64,000 nt of DNA. Source: Xanthomonas theicola (GTDB lineage: Bacteria; Pseudomonadota; Gammaproteobacteria; Xanthomonadales; Xanthomonadaceae). The position numbers were made by a program, and so were the translations under genes. The stretch lies in NCBI RefSeq assembly GCF_014236795.1, contig NZ_CP049017.1:660001-724000 (forward strand). Reading direction: 5' to 3'. Below are positions 19,223 through 27,344 of this stretch, piece after piece; the first letter of the stretch is position 1; each line of letters begins with the position of its first letter. Below the pieces are notes generated by a model, which made no database searches, was not told the DNA's origin, and was given only the letters and a program-made list of their open reading frames with translations.

Positions 19223-19713
19223 CGCGGGCTCATCCGCAGTGCCTCGACGTAGACCCGGGCGATCGCCTCCAGGCCGTGCTGGTCATCCTCGTCGAAGCGC
19301 GCCAGGTCCGGACTGTCCAGGTCGAACACGCCGACCAACGTGCCATCGCGCAGCAGCGGCACCACCAGTTCCGAGCGCGACGCCGCATCGCAGGCGATAT
19401 GCCCGGGAAAGGCCTCGACATCGGCGATGCGCTGGGTCTGGCCGCTACTGGCGGCGGCGCCGCACACGCCCTTGTGCAGCGGAATGCGCACGCAGGCGGG
19501 CAGGCCCTGGAATGGCCCCACCACCAGTTCCTTGCCGTCGTATAGATAGAAGCCGACCCAGTTCAGCCGCGGCAGCGCGTGGTACACCAATGCCGCCAGG
19601 TTGGCGGCATTGGCGATGCGGTCGGGCTCGCCGCCGACCAGGGCGCGGGCCTGGGCGAGCAGTTGGGCGTACTGCTCCGGCTTGCTGCCGGTGAGCGAAG
19701 AGGACGCGAACAT
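19219..19713 (-). CDS. msrC: Free methionine-(R)-sulfoxide reductase (GAF domain)
   Basis: 164 residues forming a single GAF domain. The three redox cysteines are C74 (PACVRIPLHKGVCG), C84 and C108 (GHIACDA), exactly ten positions before the E. coli fRMsr residues C84, C94 and C118. The enzyme reduces free L-methionine-R-sulfoxide with thioredoxin as donor in the cytoplasm. It is the first gene of a two-gene unit with the TfoX-C protein. Confidence 0.92.
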   Translation of the reverse strand: MFASSSLTGSKPEQYAQLLAQARALVGGEPDRIANAANLAALVYHALPRLNWVGFYLYDGKELVVGPFQGLPACVRIPLHKGVCGAAASSGQTQRIADVEAFPGHIACDAASRSELVVPLLRDGTLVGVFDLDSPDLARFDEDDQHGLEAIARVYVEALRMSPR

Positions 19714-19898
19714 CGCGCGAGTCTAGCAGCGGCCGCCGGCGGCCTGTGCGCCGGGCCGGTCGGCGCCTGTGACGGGCCCCGGCAGTCCGGCAGGCCGATC
19801 CGAATCGCACGCCCCGGCTGCGGGCGCCGACGCAGCGTGGCGTGGCGGCTATCCTGTGCCGCTGCGCCGCACCTGGCGGCCCCGAGGATCCCACCACG

Positions 19899-20585
19899 AT
19901 GACCGTTCCCGCCTTCTACGTCGCCGGAACCGATACCGGCATCGGCAAGACCGTCGCCAGTACCGCGCTACTGCATGCGCTGCGCGCGCGCGGCCAGACG
20001 GCGGTGGGCATGAAGCCGGTGGCCAGCGGCTGCGTGGCCGGTGCGGACGGCTGGCGCAACGAGGACGCGCTGGCGCTGCAGGCGGCCAGCGCGCCGCGGC
20101 CGGACTACGCCGACCTCAATCCCTATGCCTTGCCGCTGCCGCTGGCGCCGGAACTGGCCGCCGCGGCGGCCGGCGCGCGCGTGGAGCTGGCGCCGATCGC
20201 CGCCGCCTTCGCGCGCCTGCGCGGCCAGGCCGACACGGTGGTGGTGGAAGGCGTGGGCGGCTGGGCGGCGCCGCTGTCGGCGACGCTGGACCAGGCCGAC
20301 CTGGCGCGGGCGCTGGCGCTGCCGGTGCTGTTGGTCGTCGGGCTGCGCCTGGGCTGCCTCAACCACGCCCGGCTCACCGCCGCGGCGATCGCTGCCGATG
20401 GCCTGTGCTGCATCGGCTGGATCGGCAACGAGATCGATCCGGCGATGCAGTGCATCGATGCCAACATGGCGATGTTGCAGGCGCGGCTGCCGATGCCGTG
20501 CTGGGGGCGGCTGCCGTACCGGCCGCATCCGGATCCGGCCGCGCTGGCGGCGGCGTTGCATCCATGGCCGCGCGCAGCGCAGTAG
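19899..20585 (+). CDS. bioD: Dethiobiotin synthetase
   Basis: 228 residues. The P-loop GTDTGIGKT lies at 10-18, with the diaminopelargonate-binding KPVASGC and the VEGVGGW motif further on. It closes the ureido ring of dethiobiotin with ATP and CO2, the penultimate step of biotin synthesis. No other bio genes are adjacent. The ATG at 19899 was chosen because the family starts directly before the first beta strand; the open frame extends upstream without similarity. Confidence 0.95.
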   Translation: MTVPAFYVAGTDTGIGKTVASTALLHALRARGQTAVGMKPVASGCVAGADGWRNEDALALQAASAPRPDYADLNPYALPLPLAPELAAAAAGARVELAPIAAAFARLRGQADTVVVEGVGGWAAPLSATLDQADLARALALPVLLVVGLRLGCLNHARLTAAAIAADGLCCIGWIGNEIDPAMQCIDANMAMLQARLPMPCWGRLPYRPHPDPAALAAALHPWPRAAQ

Positions 20586-21098
20586 CGCCATGTCTGCGCG
20601 GCAAGGCTTGGCGCTGCGGCGCACTGCGTTGCGGAGCGCAAGGGCGGTACCGGGTCCGTGCATGGCCGCAACGGCCAGGCGCGCGGCGCGGCCGCGCTCG
20701 ACGGACGAAAGACATAAAAAAAGACATAAAAATGAATGGCGTCAAGCCTCTAGCAGGCTGCTGAAATACTTATTTCCGGTGTGAATTTTGATACTTTTCC
20801 CGCCCAAAATGACGCACGCCAAACGAAAGGTCAGTGACTTGCATGCCAAGTCATTGACTTTCGAGGGCTGTCGACCAGTATTTCAGCAGTCTGCTAACGA
20901 AATCGGACGGACGACCGGAAGTCTAGATGAGACATGGCGTTAACCTTCTTGAGGCCGCTACGCGAGGCTGAGGCGTTGTGAGCTAGGTGCCACATAAGAG
21001 CGTTGGGAAAGAAAGCTGGATCGCGCTTGGTCATACTGGATTGCTGCGAAACCGCAAACTTGTGCCGCGACGACCATAGACCAGTCAGCTACCATTCT
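20586..21098. other. 513-bp gap: MITE-like element and unassigned sequence
   Basis: Apart from the inverted-repeat element listed separately (20751-20896) I see no gene. There is a short direct repeat (AAAGACATAAAAA twice, 20708-20732). The stretch 20900-21098 is less GC-rich than the flanking core genes and marks the left edge of the accessory island. Confidence 0.5.
20751..20896. repeat. MITE-like element with 20-bp terminal inverted repeats
   Basis: 146 bp with ends TAGCAGGCTGCTGAAATACT and AGTATTTCAGCAGTCTGCTA (19 of 20 positions pair). The interior has no ORF and is AT-rich for this genome, with an internal AAGTCA/TGACTT symmetry. This is the structure of a non-autonomous element mobilised by a transposase elsewhere. 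A clear target duplication is not visible. Confidence 0.65.
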
Positions 21099-21102
21099 CT
21101 AG

Positions 21103-22264
21103 GGATGGTCTGAACAACTCCCTCTGATCCTGCGACAATCGTACAAAGCCCAACAGGACAACGACGATGCAATTGTCTTTCGGCGACGCGGAGTACAACG
21201 GCAAGCGCAAGCAGACGCGGCGCGAAAGGTTGCTGGCCGAGATGGATCAGGTGGTGCCGTGGAAAGACCTGCTGGCGCTGATCGCGCCGCACTATCCGAA
21301 GTCGGGCCATCCGGGCCGTCAGCCGTACCCGCTGGAGACAATGCTGCGCATCCACTTTCTGCAGCAGTGGTACGCACTGAGCGACCCGGGCGCGGAAGAA
21401 GCCTTGTACGACACGGCGTCGATGCGCCGTTTCGCCAGGATCGGCGGGTTGGATGAGGTGCCGGACGAGACCACGATCCTCAACTTCCGCCGGTTGCTGG
21501 AGACGCACGATCTGGCGCGCACGCTGTTCAACCGGGTCAACGCGCACCTATCGCGCAAGGGCCAGAGCCTGCGCGGCGGCACCATCGTGGACGCCACGAT
21601 CATTGCCGCGCCCAGCTCGACCAAGAACAAGAACGGCGAGCGCGACCCGGAAATGCACCAGACCAAGAAGGGCAATCAGTACTACTTCGGGATGAAAGCG
21701 CACATCGGCGTGGACGATGAGTCCGGGCTGGTGCACCACTTGGAATGCACGGCGGCCAACGCCGCAGATATCACCCAGGCGCACAAGCTGCTGCACGGCA
21801 AGGAAGACACGGTATGCGGCGACAGCGGCTACACCGGGCTGGCCAAGCGCGAGGAGATGGCGAGCAAGCGCAAGCTGCGCTATCTGATCGCGGAGAAGCC
21901 CTCGAAGCTGAAGCAGATCAAGAGCAAGCGCGAATTGAAGTGGGCACAGCGCTGGGAGCACGCCAAGGCCAGCCTGAGGGCGAAGGTGGAGCATCCGTTC
22001 CGGGTGATCAAGCGCCAGTTTGGCTACGTCAAGGTGCGCTATCGCGGCCTGGCGAAGAACACGGCGCAAGTGCTGACGCTGTTTGCGCTGTCGAACCTGT
22101 GGCTGAAGCGAAAGCAGTTGCTGCCTGTCGTGGGGAGGGTGTGCCTGTAATCCGGGAAATACCCCGGAAATGCGCCGGAAACGGCGAAAAACCGAGGGTC
22201 TGAGCGCCGTGGGCGTGGTCGATATGGCTTGCCTCATCCTCCGACCGCGTTGATCAGACTATCC
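21103..22264 (+). mobile_element. IS-B copy 1: IS5-family insertion sequence, complete
   Basis: 1162 bp with terminal inverted repeats GGATGGTCTGA and GGATAGTCTGA, flanked by a CTAG duplication (21099-21102 and 22265-22268). The other two copies have TTAA and CTAA duplications, so the target rule is YTAR, as known for the IS5 subgroup. It marks the left border of the accessory island. Confidence 0.95.
21167..22150 (+). CDS. IS-B transposase (IS5 family)
   Basis: 327 residues, single frame. The N-terminal domain (SFGDAEYNGKRKQTRRERLL) is followed by DDE-core landmarks: IVDATIIAAPSSTKN, GDSGYTGLAKREE and the Y-2-R-3-E-6-K-like block KVEHPFRVIKRQFGYVKVRY. Length and motifs are those of the IS5 subgroup. 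Translation is identical in the three window copies, so the element is recently active. Confidence 0.95.
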   Translation: MQLSFGDAEYNGKRKQTRRERLLAEMDQVVPWKDLLALIAPHYPKSGHPGRQPYPLETMLRIHFLQQWYALSDPGAEEALYDTASMRRFARIGGLDEVPDETTILNFRRLLETHDLARTLFNRVNAHLSRKGQSLRGGTIVDATIIAAPSSTKNKNGERDPEMHQTKKGNQYYFGMKAHIGVDDESGLVHHLECTAANAADITQAHKLLHGKEDTVCGDSGYTGLAKREEMASKRKLRYLIAEKPSKLKQIKSKRELKWAQRWEHAKASLRAKVEHPFRVIKRQFGYVKVRYRGLAKNTAQVLTLFALSNLWLKRKQLLPVVGRVCL

Positions 22265-22452
22265 CTAGAATAAATACGCATAGCGCAGGGCTGCGTTTTC
22301 GAGGGATGGCGGGAAGCAGAACCCACTTCATCCGTCAGGATTGGGTGGCGCAGCGCCGTCCTTCTACACGGACGACGCAGACCCATTTTCAATCTCGTCG
22401 AGCAACAGCGCCGGAGTGCTCCAGCGTTGTAGGGACTGGGGTGCCGGTCATG

Positions 22453-23193
22453 TCAAAGCCGCAGCCAGCCGCCGTCGACGACCAGCGTCTGGCCGGTGAC
22501 GAAGCGGGCATCGTCGCTGGTGAGGAAGGCAACCGGTCCGGCGATGTCGGCGGGCGTGCCGAGCCGCTTGATCGCCTGCTGCATGTAAACCTGTGCTTTT
22601 TGTTCGTTCGGCATGCCGCTCGCGCCCTCGGTATCGGTAATACCGGGATGGACGGCGTTGACGATGATGTTGTCAGGTGCAAGTTCACTCGCGAGCGCGC
22701 GGACGAGACCGACCACCCCCATCTTCGAGGTGATGTAGTGCGAGAAGCCGAAGCCCGGCGGCGTCACCATACCGACAGCGTCGGAGCCGATCGCCACGAT
22801 CGATCCGCCACCGGCCTTCTTCATCAACGGCACGATCGCGCGCGCTCCGAGCAGGTGGGAGTCGAGGTTCAGCGCCATCACGCTGCGCCATGTCTCAGGC
22901 GTCATTTCGGCCAGCGAGGCCATCGGATAGGCGCCGGCGGCGTGAACGAGGATGTCGACGTGGCCGAAGGCGGCGTCCACCGTGCTTGCGACTTTGGCCC
23001 AGTCAGCTTCGCTGGTGACGTCGGCGGCGATCGCGATCGCGCCATGACCGATCGCTTTCGCCGCATCCGCCGCATCCGTGCGATTCACAATGGCCACCTT
23101 GGCGCCCCGTTGAGCGAGCAGGTCCGCCACGCCCCTACCGATGCCCTGCCGACCGCCGGTGACAATCGCTACCTTTCCTTCATGCGTGCTCAT
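22453..23193 (-). CDS. SDR-family oxidoreductase
   Basis: 246 residues. Classical SDR: cofactor motif TGGRQGIG (12-19), NHAG-equivalent VHAAGAYP, active-site Ser in IGSDAVG, YITSK as the YxxxK pair, and the C-terminal GQTLVVDGGW. The long D-rich spacer after strand 2 does not tell NAD from NADP clearly. The substrate is unknown. It is the second gene of a minus-strand pair, 11 bp after the epimerase-like gene, under the divergent LysR. Codon use is less GC3-extreme than in core genes, fitting acquisition by transfer. Confidence 0.9.
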   Translation of the reverse strand: MSTHEGKVAIVTGGRQGIGRGVADLLAQRGAKVAIVNRTDAADAAKAIGHGAIAIAADVTSEADWAKVASTVDAAFGHVDILVHAAGAYPMASLAEMTPETWRSVMALNLDSHLLGARAIVPLMKKAGGGSIVAIGSDAVGMVTPPGFGFSHYITSKMGVVGLVRALASELAPDNIIVNAVHPGITDTEGASGMPNEQKAQVYMQQAIKRLGTPADIAGPVAFLTSDDARFVTGQTLVVDGGWLRL

Positions 23194-23204
23194 TCTGTTG
23201 CTCC

Positions 23205-24119
23205 TTACTTGGTTTGGGAGGAAGCGAGCGCGCGCAGTCGCGGCTCGCCGATTTCCGACAGCATGTCGATATGGTGCGGAGACCAGTCGAGGGCCGCGCG
23301 GCTTGCTGCATCGCGCACGCGGCTCGACACGCTCATGATCAGCGCGCCGAATTCACCCCAGATCTCGGCTGCCTCGGTCATGCTGATACTGCGGGCGGGA
23401 ACGCCCAGATCGCGGGCGACGGCTTCGGCGATCCACCGGTTGGGGATTTCTCCGGCGACGGCGTGGTAAAGCGCGCCCGCCTCACCCGATTGCAGCGCTC
23501 TGGCAAAAAGGTCCGCGATGTCGTCGACGTGAACATTTCCGTAGGTCGCCAGGCCGTTACCTACATAGCAGGCGGCCCCAGTGACGGAAACCGACCGATA
23601 CACCATCGACACATGTCCATGATCGCCAGGCCCCCAGATAAGGGGCGGACGCACGACCATCGCCCGCACACCTCGCCGCGCGGCGGCACGCACGCTCTGC
23701 TCGGTTTGGATCCGCGCCGCGGCGAGGGGCTCGGGCACGAATGCGTCGTCTTCGGCAAAGCTGTCCGCGCTCCAGGCCCCGTTGGTGCGTTGGCACAGGA
23801 CGCCCGATCCCGATAGGAAGAGAAAACTCTTTCCGGTGTCGGTCAGCGCTTCCAGCAGATCAACGATCGCTTGCTGTTCGGCTAGCGGCGCGATCTGCGC
23901 TGCATAGATGACGGCATCTGCTGCGCGGGCGGCCGCAAGAACTGAAGAAAGGTCCGTTTCGATATCGCCATAGACAGGATCAATACCTGCATCGACGAGT
24001 TGTACCGCTTTGACGTCGTTGCGCGCCAGCCCGCTAATGCGATGGCCACATCGAACAAGGTGACGGACGATGGCGCCGCCGACGAAACCAGTCGCTCCTA
24101 GTACGAGAATATGGGTCAT
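23205..24119 (-). CDS. NAD-dependent epimerase/dehydratase-family protein
   Basis: 304 residues. Extended SDR: Rossmann motif GATGFVGGAIVRHL at 8-21, a downstream LSGSGVL active-site strand, RPPLIWGPGDHG substrate-side motif, and GNVHVDDIADLF. The usual Tyr of YxxxK is not obvious, so activity may differ from sugar epimerases. The start at 24119 is chosen because AAGGAG sits 9 nt upstream; an upstream in-frame ATG (24140) would place that site inside the gene. A perfect inverted repeat overlaps this ribosome site. Confidence 0.85.
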   Translation of the reverse strand: MTHILVLGATGFVGGAIVRHLVRCGHRISGLARNDVKAVQLVDAGIDPVYGDIETDLSSVLAAARAADAVIYAAQIAPLAEQQAIVDLLEALTDTGKSFLFLSGSGVLCQRTNGAWSADSFAEDDAFVPEPLAAARIQTEQSVRAAARRGVRAMVVRPPLIWGPGDHGHVSMVYRSVSVTGAACYVGNGLATYGNVHVDDIADLFARALQSGEAGALYHAVAGEIPNRWIAEAVARDLGVPARSISMTEAAEIWGEFGALIMSVSSRVRDAASRAALDWSPHHIDMLSEIGEPRLRALASSQTK

Positions 24120-24138
24120 GTTCAAGATCTCCTTGAAC
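24120..24138. promoter_or_regulatory. Perfect 7-bp inverted repeat over the epimerase ribosome site (operator candidate)
   Basis: GTTCAAG and CTTGAAC separated by ATCTC, directly upstream of the epimerase start and about 70 bp from the divergent LysR start. Position fits an operator, or an mRNA hairpin that hides the AAGGAG ribosome site. Confidence 0.5.
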
Positions 24139-24209
24139 ATAAGATACGACCGTCCTCTGTTTCAAAGAAGCCTATATAATTAGATGGCATCCATCGTAAG
24201 GAGCGATAC

Positions 24210-25178
24210 ATGCTCGATGGCGTTTCCCTCGATCAACTGCGCACTTTCATCGCCGCTGTGGATCACGGCAGCTTCTCGGCCGCCGGACGAGCGCTCGGCC
24301 GCGCCCAATCGGTCGTCAGCCAGGCCATCGGCAATCTGGAAGGCCAACTTGGCGTCATGCTGTTTCAGCGCGTCGGCCGTTACCCGCAACTGACCAGCGA
24401 GGGCACCCATCTCGTCGCCGACGCGCGCCGCATCGTGACCGGCGCGGATGGACTAAAGGCTAAGGCGCGCAGCTTCGTTTCCGGACTGGAGCCTGAACTC
24501 TCGATCGTGGTGGACGTGATGTTCCCCCAAGCCTGCCTGACGCATGCCCTGGCGAGCTTCAAGCAGCGCTTTCCGTCCACCCCGCTGCGTCTCTACGTCG
24601 AAGCGCTGGGCGCGGTGGCGCAGATGGTCATCGAGGGACGATGCAGCCTCGGAATTACCGGCACATTGCCTTATCCGCCGCCAACATTGACGGCCGAGCG
24701 GCTGTTCAGCGAGCGGATGATGACGGTCGTCGCGCCCGGCTCGCCCCTCTCAGGCAGAACCGGGCCGGTGCCCTTGAAGGACCTGATGGTCGAGACCCAG
24801 CTCGTGCTCACCGATCGCTCGTCCCTGACGGACGGCACCGATTACGGTGTGCAGGGCAGCAACATCTGGCGGCTGGCCGATCTTGGTGCCAAGCACGCCT
24901 TCCTTCTTGCCGGCCTTGGCTGGGGACACATGCCCCGCTGGCTCGTCCTCGACGATTTGAAAGAAGGCCGACTGGAATGTATCGAACTTGAAGGCCCCGC
25001 CGCCGGGATCATGCCGTTCCAGGCGGTCTACCGGGCCGGACAGTTGCCCGGGCCCGCAGGCCGTTGGCTGCTCGAACGGTTTTGCACAGAACTGCGGCCG
25101 TCTGACAAGACGGCCAGGTCAAACGGCACAGATGAGCGGCTTCCAACCCTCAACCATCCGATACCCGTTGAAAGATGA
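24210..25178 (+). CDS. LysR-family transcriptional regulator
   Basis: 322 residues. HTH at 5-65 (LDQLRTFIAAVDHGSFSAAG, AQSVVSQAIGNLE), effector-binding domain from about 90 (ELSIVVDVMFP) onward, with a C-terminal tail slightly longer than usual. It is divergent from the epimerase-SDR pair with an intergenic region of about 90 bp, so it is the likely regulator of that pair. A downstream LysR pseudogene starts with a 4-bp overlap. Confidence 0.92.
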   Translation: MLDGVSLDQLRTFIAAVDHGSFSAAGRALGRAQSVVSQAIGNLEGQLGVMLFQRVGRYPQLTSEGTHLVADARRIVTGADGLKAKARSFVSGLEPELSIVVDVMFPQACLTHALASFKQRFPSTPLRLYVEALGAVAQMVIEGRCSLGITGTLPYPPPTLTAERLFSERMMTVVAPGSPLSGRTGPVPLKDLMVETQLVLTDRSSLTDGTDYGVQGSNIWRLADLGAKHAFLLAGLGWGHMPRWLVLDDLKEGRLECIELEGPAAGIMPFQAVYRAGQLPGPAGRWLLERFCTELRPSDKTARSNGTDERLPTLNHPIPVER

Positions 25179-25382
25179 GCGATAAACTACTGGAAATGGA
25201 GGTATTCGTTCGTACCCCCGATAACGGCTCGTTGACGGCTGCGGCTTCGGATCTCGGGATGAGCGCCCAGATGGCGGGGCGATACCTTAAGGCGCTTGAG
25301 GAGCGGCTCGGAGTCACATTAATCGTTCGTCAAACCCGTCACCAGCACCTTTCGGAGGCTGGGGCGTCTTTCCTAGGGCCTG

Positions 25383-26173
25383 TTAACACATCCGAAGCCC
25401 ATCAACGACCAGGACGAAGCTGAGGAATCCAAGGAACATGGCATCCAGCTTCTCGAAGCGCGAGAAAATCCGGCGGTAGCCTTTCAGGCGACGGAACAGT
25501 CTCTCCACTTCGTTGCGCCGCTTGTACATCTCCCGGTTGTATTCCCAAGGCTCGACCCGATTGGATTTCGGCGGGACCACCGGCACGAAGCCAAGATCGA
25601 GCGCCAACTGGCGGGTTTGGTTGCCTTCGTAGGCACGGTCCATCAACAAATGAATCGGCCGCTCCACCGGCCCCAGGTGTTCAAGCAACGTGCGGCCTGC
25701 AGGTGCGTCATGCACGTTACCAGGCGTCAATCCAAAGGTGATGGCTGTTCGAGCATCTGCGGCAACCATATGAATCTTGGTGTTCCATCCACCGCGGGAC
25801 TTGCCGACGGCCTGCGGACCGTTTTTTTTAATGCGCCCGTGCCATCGGGATGCACCTTGATGCTGGTGGAGTCCAGCGAGATTGCTTCGATTTCGATGCG
25901 CACGATCTGGGACTTCTGCAATTGGGCCAACATCCGGTCCAGCACACCCGCCTTGGCCCAGCGGTTCATGCGTGTGTACACCGTGTGCCAGTTGCCAAAG
26001 CGCTTGGGCAGGCCGCGCCATTTGCAGCCATGCTCGGCAACGTAAAGGATGGCGTTGACCACTTGCAGGTTGGTCATGCTGACATTGCCGCGCTGTGCCG
26101 GCAGGCAGTGTTCGATTAGGGAAGATTGTGCTGGCGTGATCTCCATGCCCGATAGTTTAAACGCTCGGGCCAT
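25383..26173 (-). CDS. IS-A transposase, two-frame (copy 2)
   Basis: Same two-frame DDE transposase as at 8436-9226, with the A8 slippery run retained (here T8 on the plus strand near 25822-25829). The coding part is intact because IS-B hit the terminal repeat 6 bp upstream of the start codon. Loss of one continuous terminal repeat should prevent this copy from transposing alone. Confidence 0.88.
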
Positions 26174-26182
26174 TAGTGTTAA

Positions 26183-27344
26183 GGATAGTCTGATCAACGC
26201 GGTCGGAGGATGAGGCAAGCCATATCGACCACGCCCACGGCGCTCAGACCCTCGGTTTTTCGCCGTTTCCGGCGCATTTCCGGGGTATTTCCCGGATTAC
26301 AGGCACACCCTCCCCACGACAGGCAGCAACTGCTTTCGCTTCAGCCACAGGTTCGACAGCGCAAACAGCGTCAGCACTTGCGCCGTGTTCTTCGCCAGGC
26401 CGCGATAGCGCACCTTGACGTAGCCAAACTGGCGCTTGATCACCCGGAACGGATGCTCCACCTTCGCCCTCAGGCTGGCCTTGGCGTGCTCCCAGCGCTG
26501 TGCCCACTTCAATTCGCGCTTGCTCTTGATCTGCTTCAGCTTCGAGGGCTTCTCCGCGATCAGATAGCGCAGCTTGCGCTTGCTCGCCATCTCCTCGCGC
26601 TTGGCCAGCCCGGTGTAGCCGCTGTCGCCGCATACCGTGTCTTCCTTGCCGTGCAGCAGCTTGTGCGCCTGGGTGATATCTGCGGCGTTGGCCGCCGTGC
26701 ATTCCAAGTGGTGCACCAGCCCGGACTCATCGTCCACGCCGATGTGCGCTTTCATCCCGAAGTAGTACTGATTGCCCTTCTTGGTCTGGTGCATTTCCGG
26801 GTCGCGCTCGCCGTTCTTGTTCTTGGTCGAGCTGGGCGCGGCAATGATCGTGGCGTCCACGATGGTGCCGCCGCGCAGGCTCTGGCCCTTGCGCGATAGG
26901 TGCGCGTTGACCCGGTTGAACAGCGTGCGCGCCAGATCGTGCGTCTCCAGCAACCGGCGGAAGTTGAGGATCGTGGTCTCGTCCGGCACCTCATCCAACC
27001 CGCCGATCCTGGCGAAACGGCGCATCGACGCCGTGTCGTACAAGGCTTCTTCCGCGCCCGGGTCGCTCAGTGCGTACCACTGCTGCAGAAAGTGGATGCG
27101 CAGCATTGTCTCCAGCGGGTACGGCTGACGGCCCGGATGGCCCGACTTCGGATAGTGCGGCGCGATCAGCGCCAGCAGGTCTTTCCACGGCACCACCTGA
27201 TCCATCTCGGCCAGCAACCTTTCGCGCCGCGTCTGCTTGCGCTTGCCGTTGTACTCCGCGTCGCCGAAAGACAATTGCATCGTCGTTGTCCTGTTGGGCT
27301 TTGTACGATTGTCGCAGGATCAGAGGGAGTTGTTCAGACCATCC
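26183..27344 (-). mobile_element. IS-B copy 2, complete, nested in IS-A copy 2
   Basis: 1162 bp, same ends as copy 1, flanked by TTAA duplications (26179-26182 and 27345-27348). The duplicated TTAA is the TTAA of the IS-A terminal repeat (TGTTAACA), which fixes the order of events: IS-A first, IS-B second. Inverted relative to copy 1. Confidence 0.95.
26297..27280 (-). CDS. IS-B transposase (copy 2)
   Basis: 327 residues, identical in translation to the copies at 21167 and 54303. Intact DDE domain. It has the same start, ribosome site and stop as copy 1. Confidence 0.95.
   Translation of the reverse strand: MQLSFGDAEYNGKRKQTRRERLLAEMDQVVPWKDLLALIAPHYPKSGHPGRQPYPLETMLRIHFLQQWYALSDPGAEEALYDTASMRRFARIGGLDEVPDETTILNFRRLLETHDLARTLFNRVNAHLSRKGQSLRGGTIVDATIIAAPSSTKNKNGERDPEMHQTKKGNQYYFGMKAHIGVDDESGLVHHLECTAANAADITQAHKLLHGKEDTVCGDSGYTGLAKREEMASKRKLRYLIAEKPSKLKQIKSKRELKWAQRWEHAKASLRAKVEHPFRVIKRQFGYVKVRYRGLAKNTAQVLTLFALSNLWLKRKQLLPVVGRVCL

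Noticed and set aside
22266..22452. Gene between IS-B copy 1 and the first SDR
   Set aside because: 187 bp with no start, ribosome site or protein similarity; probably island edge debris.
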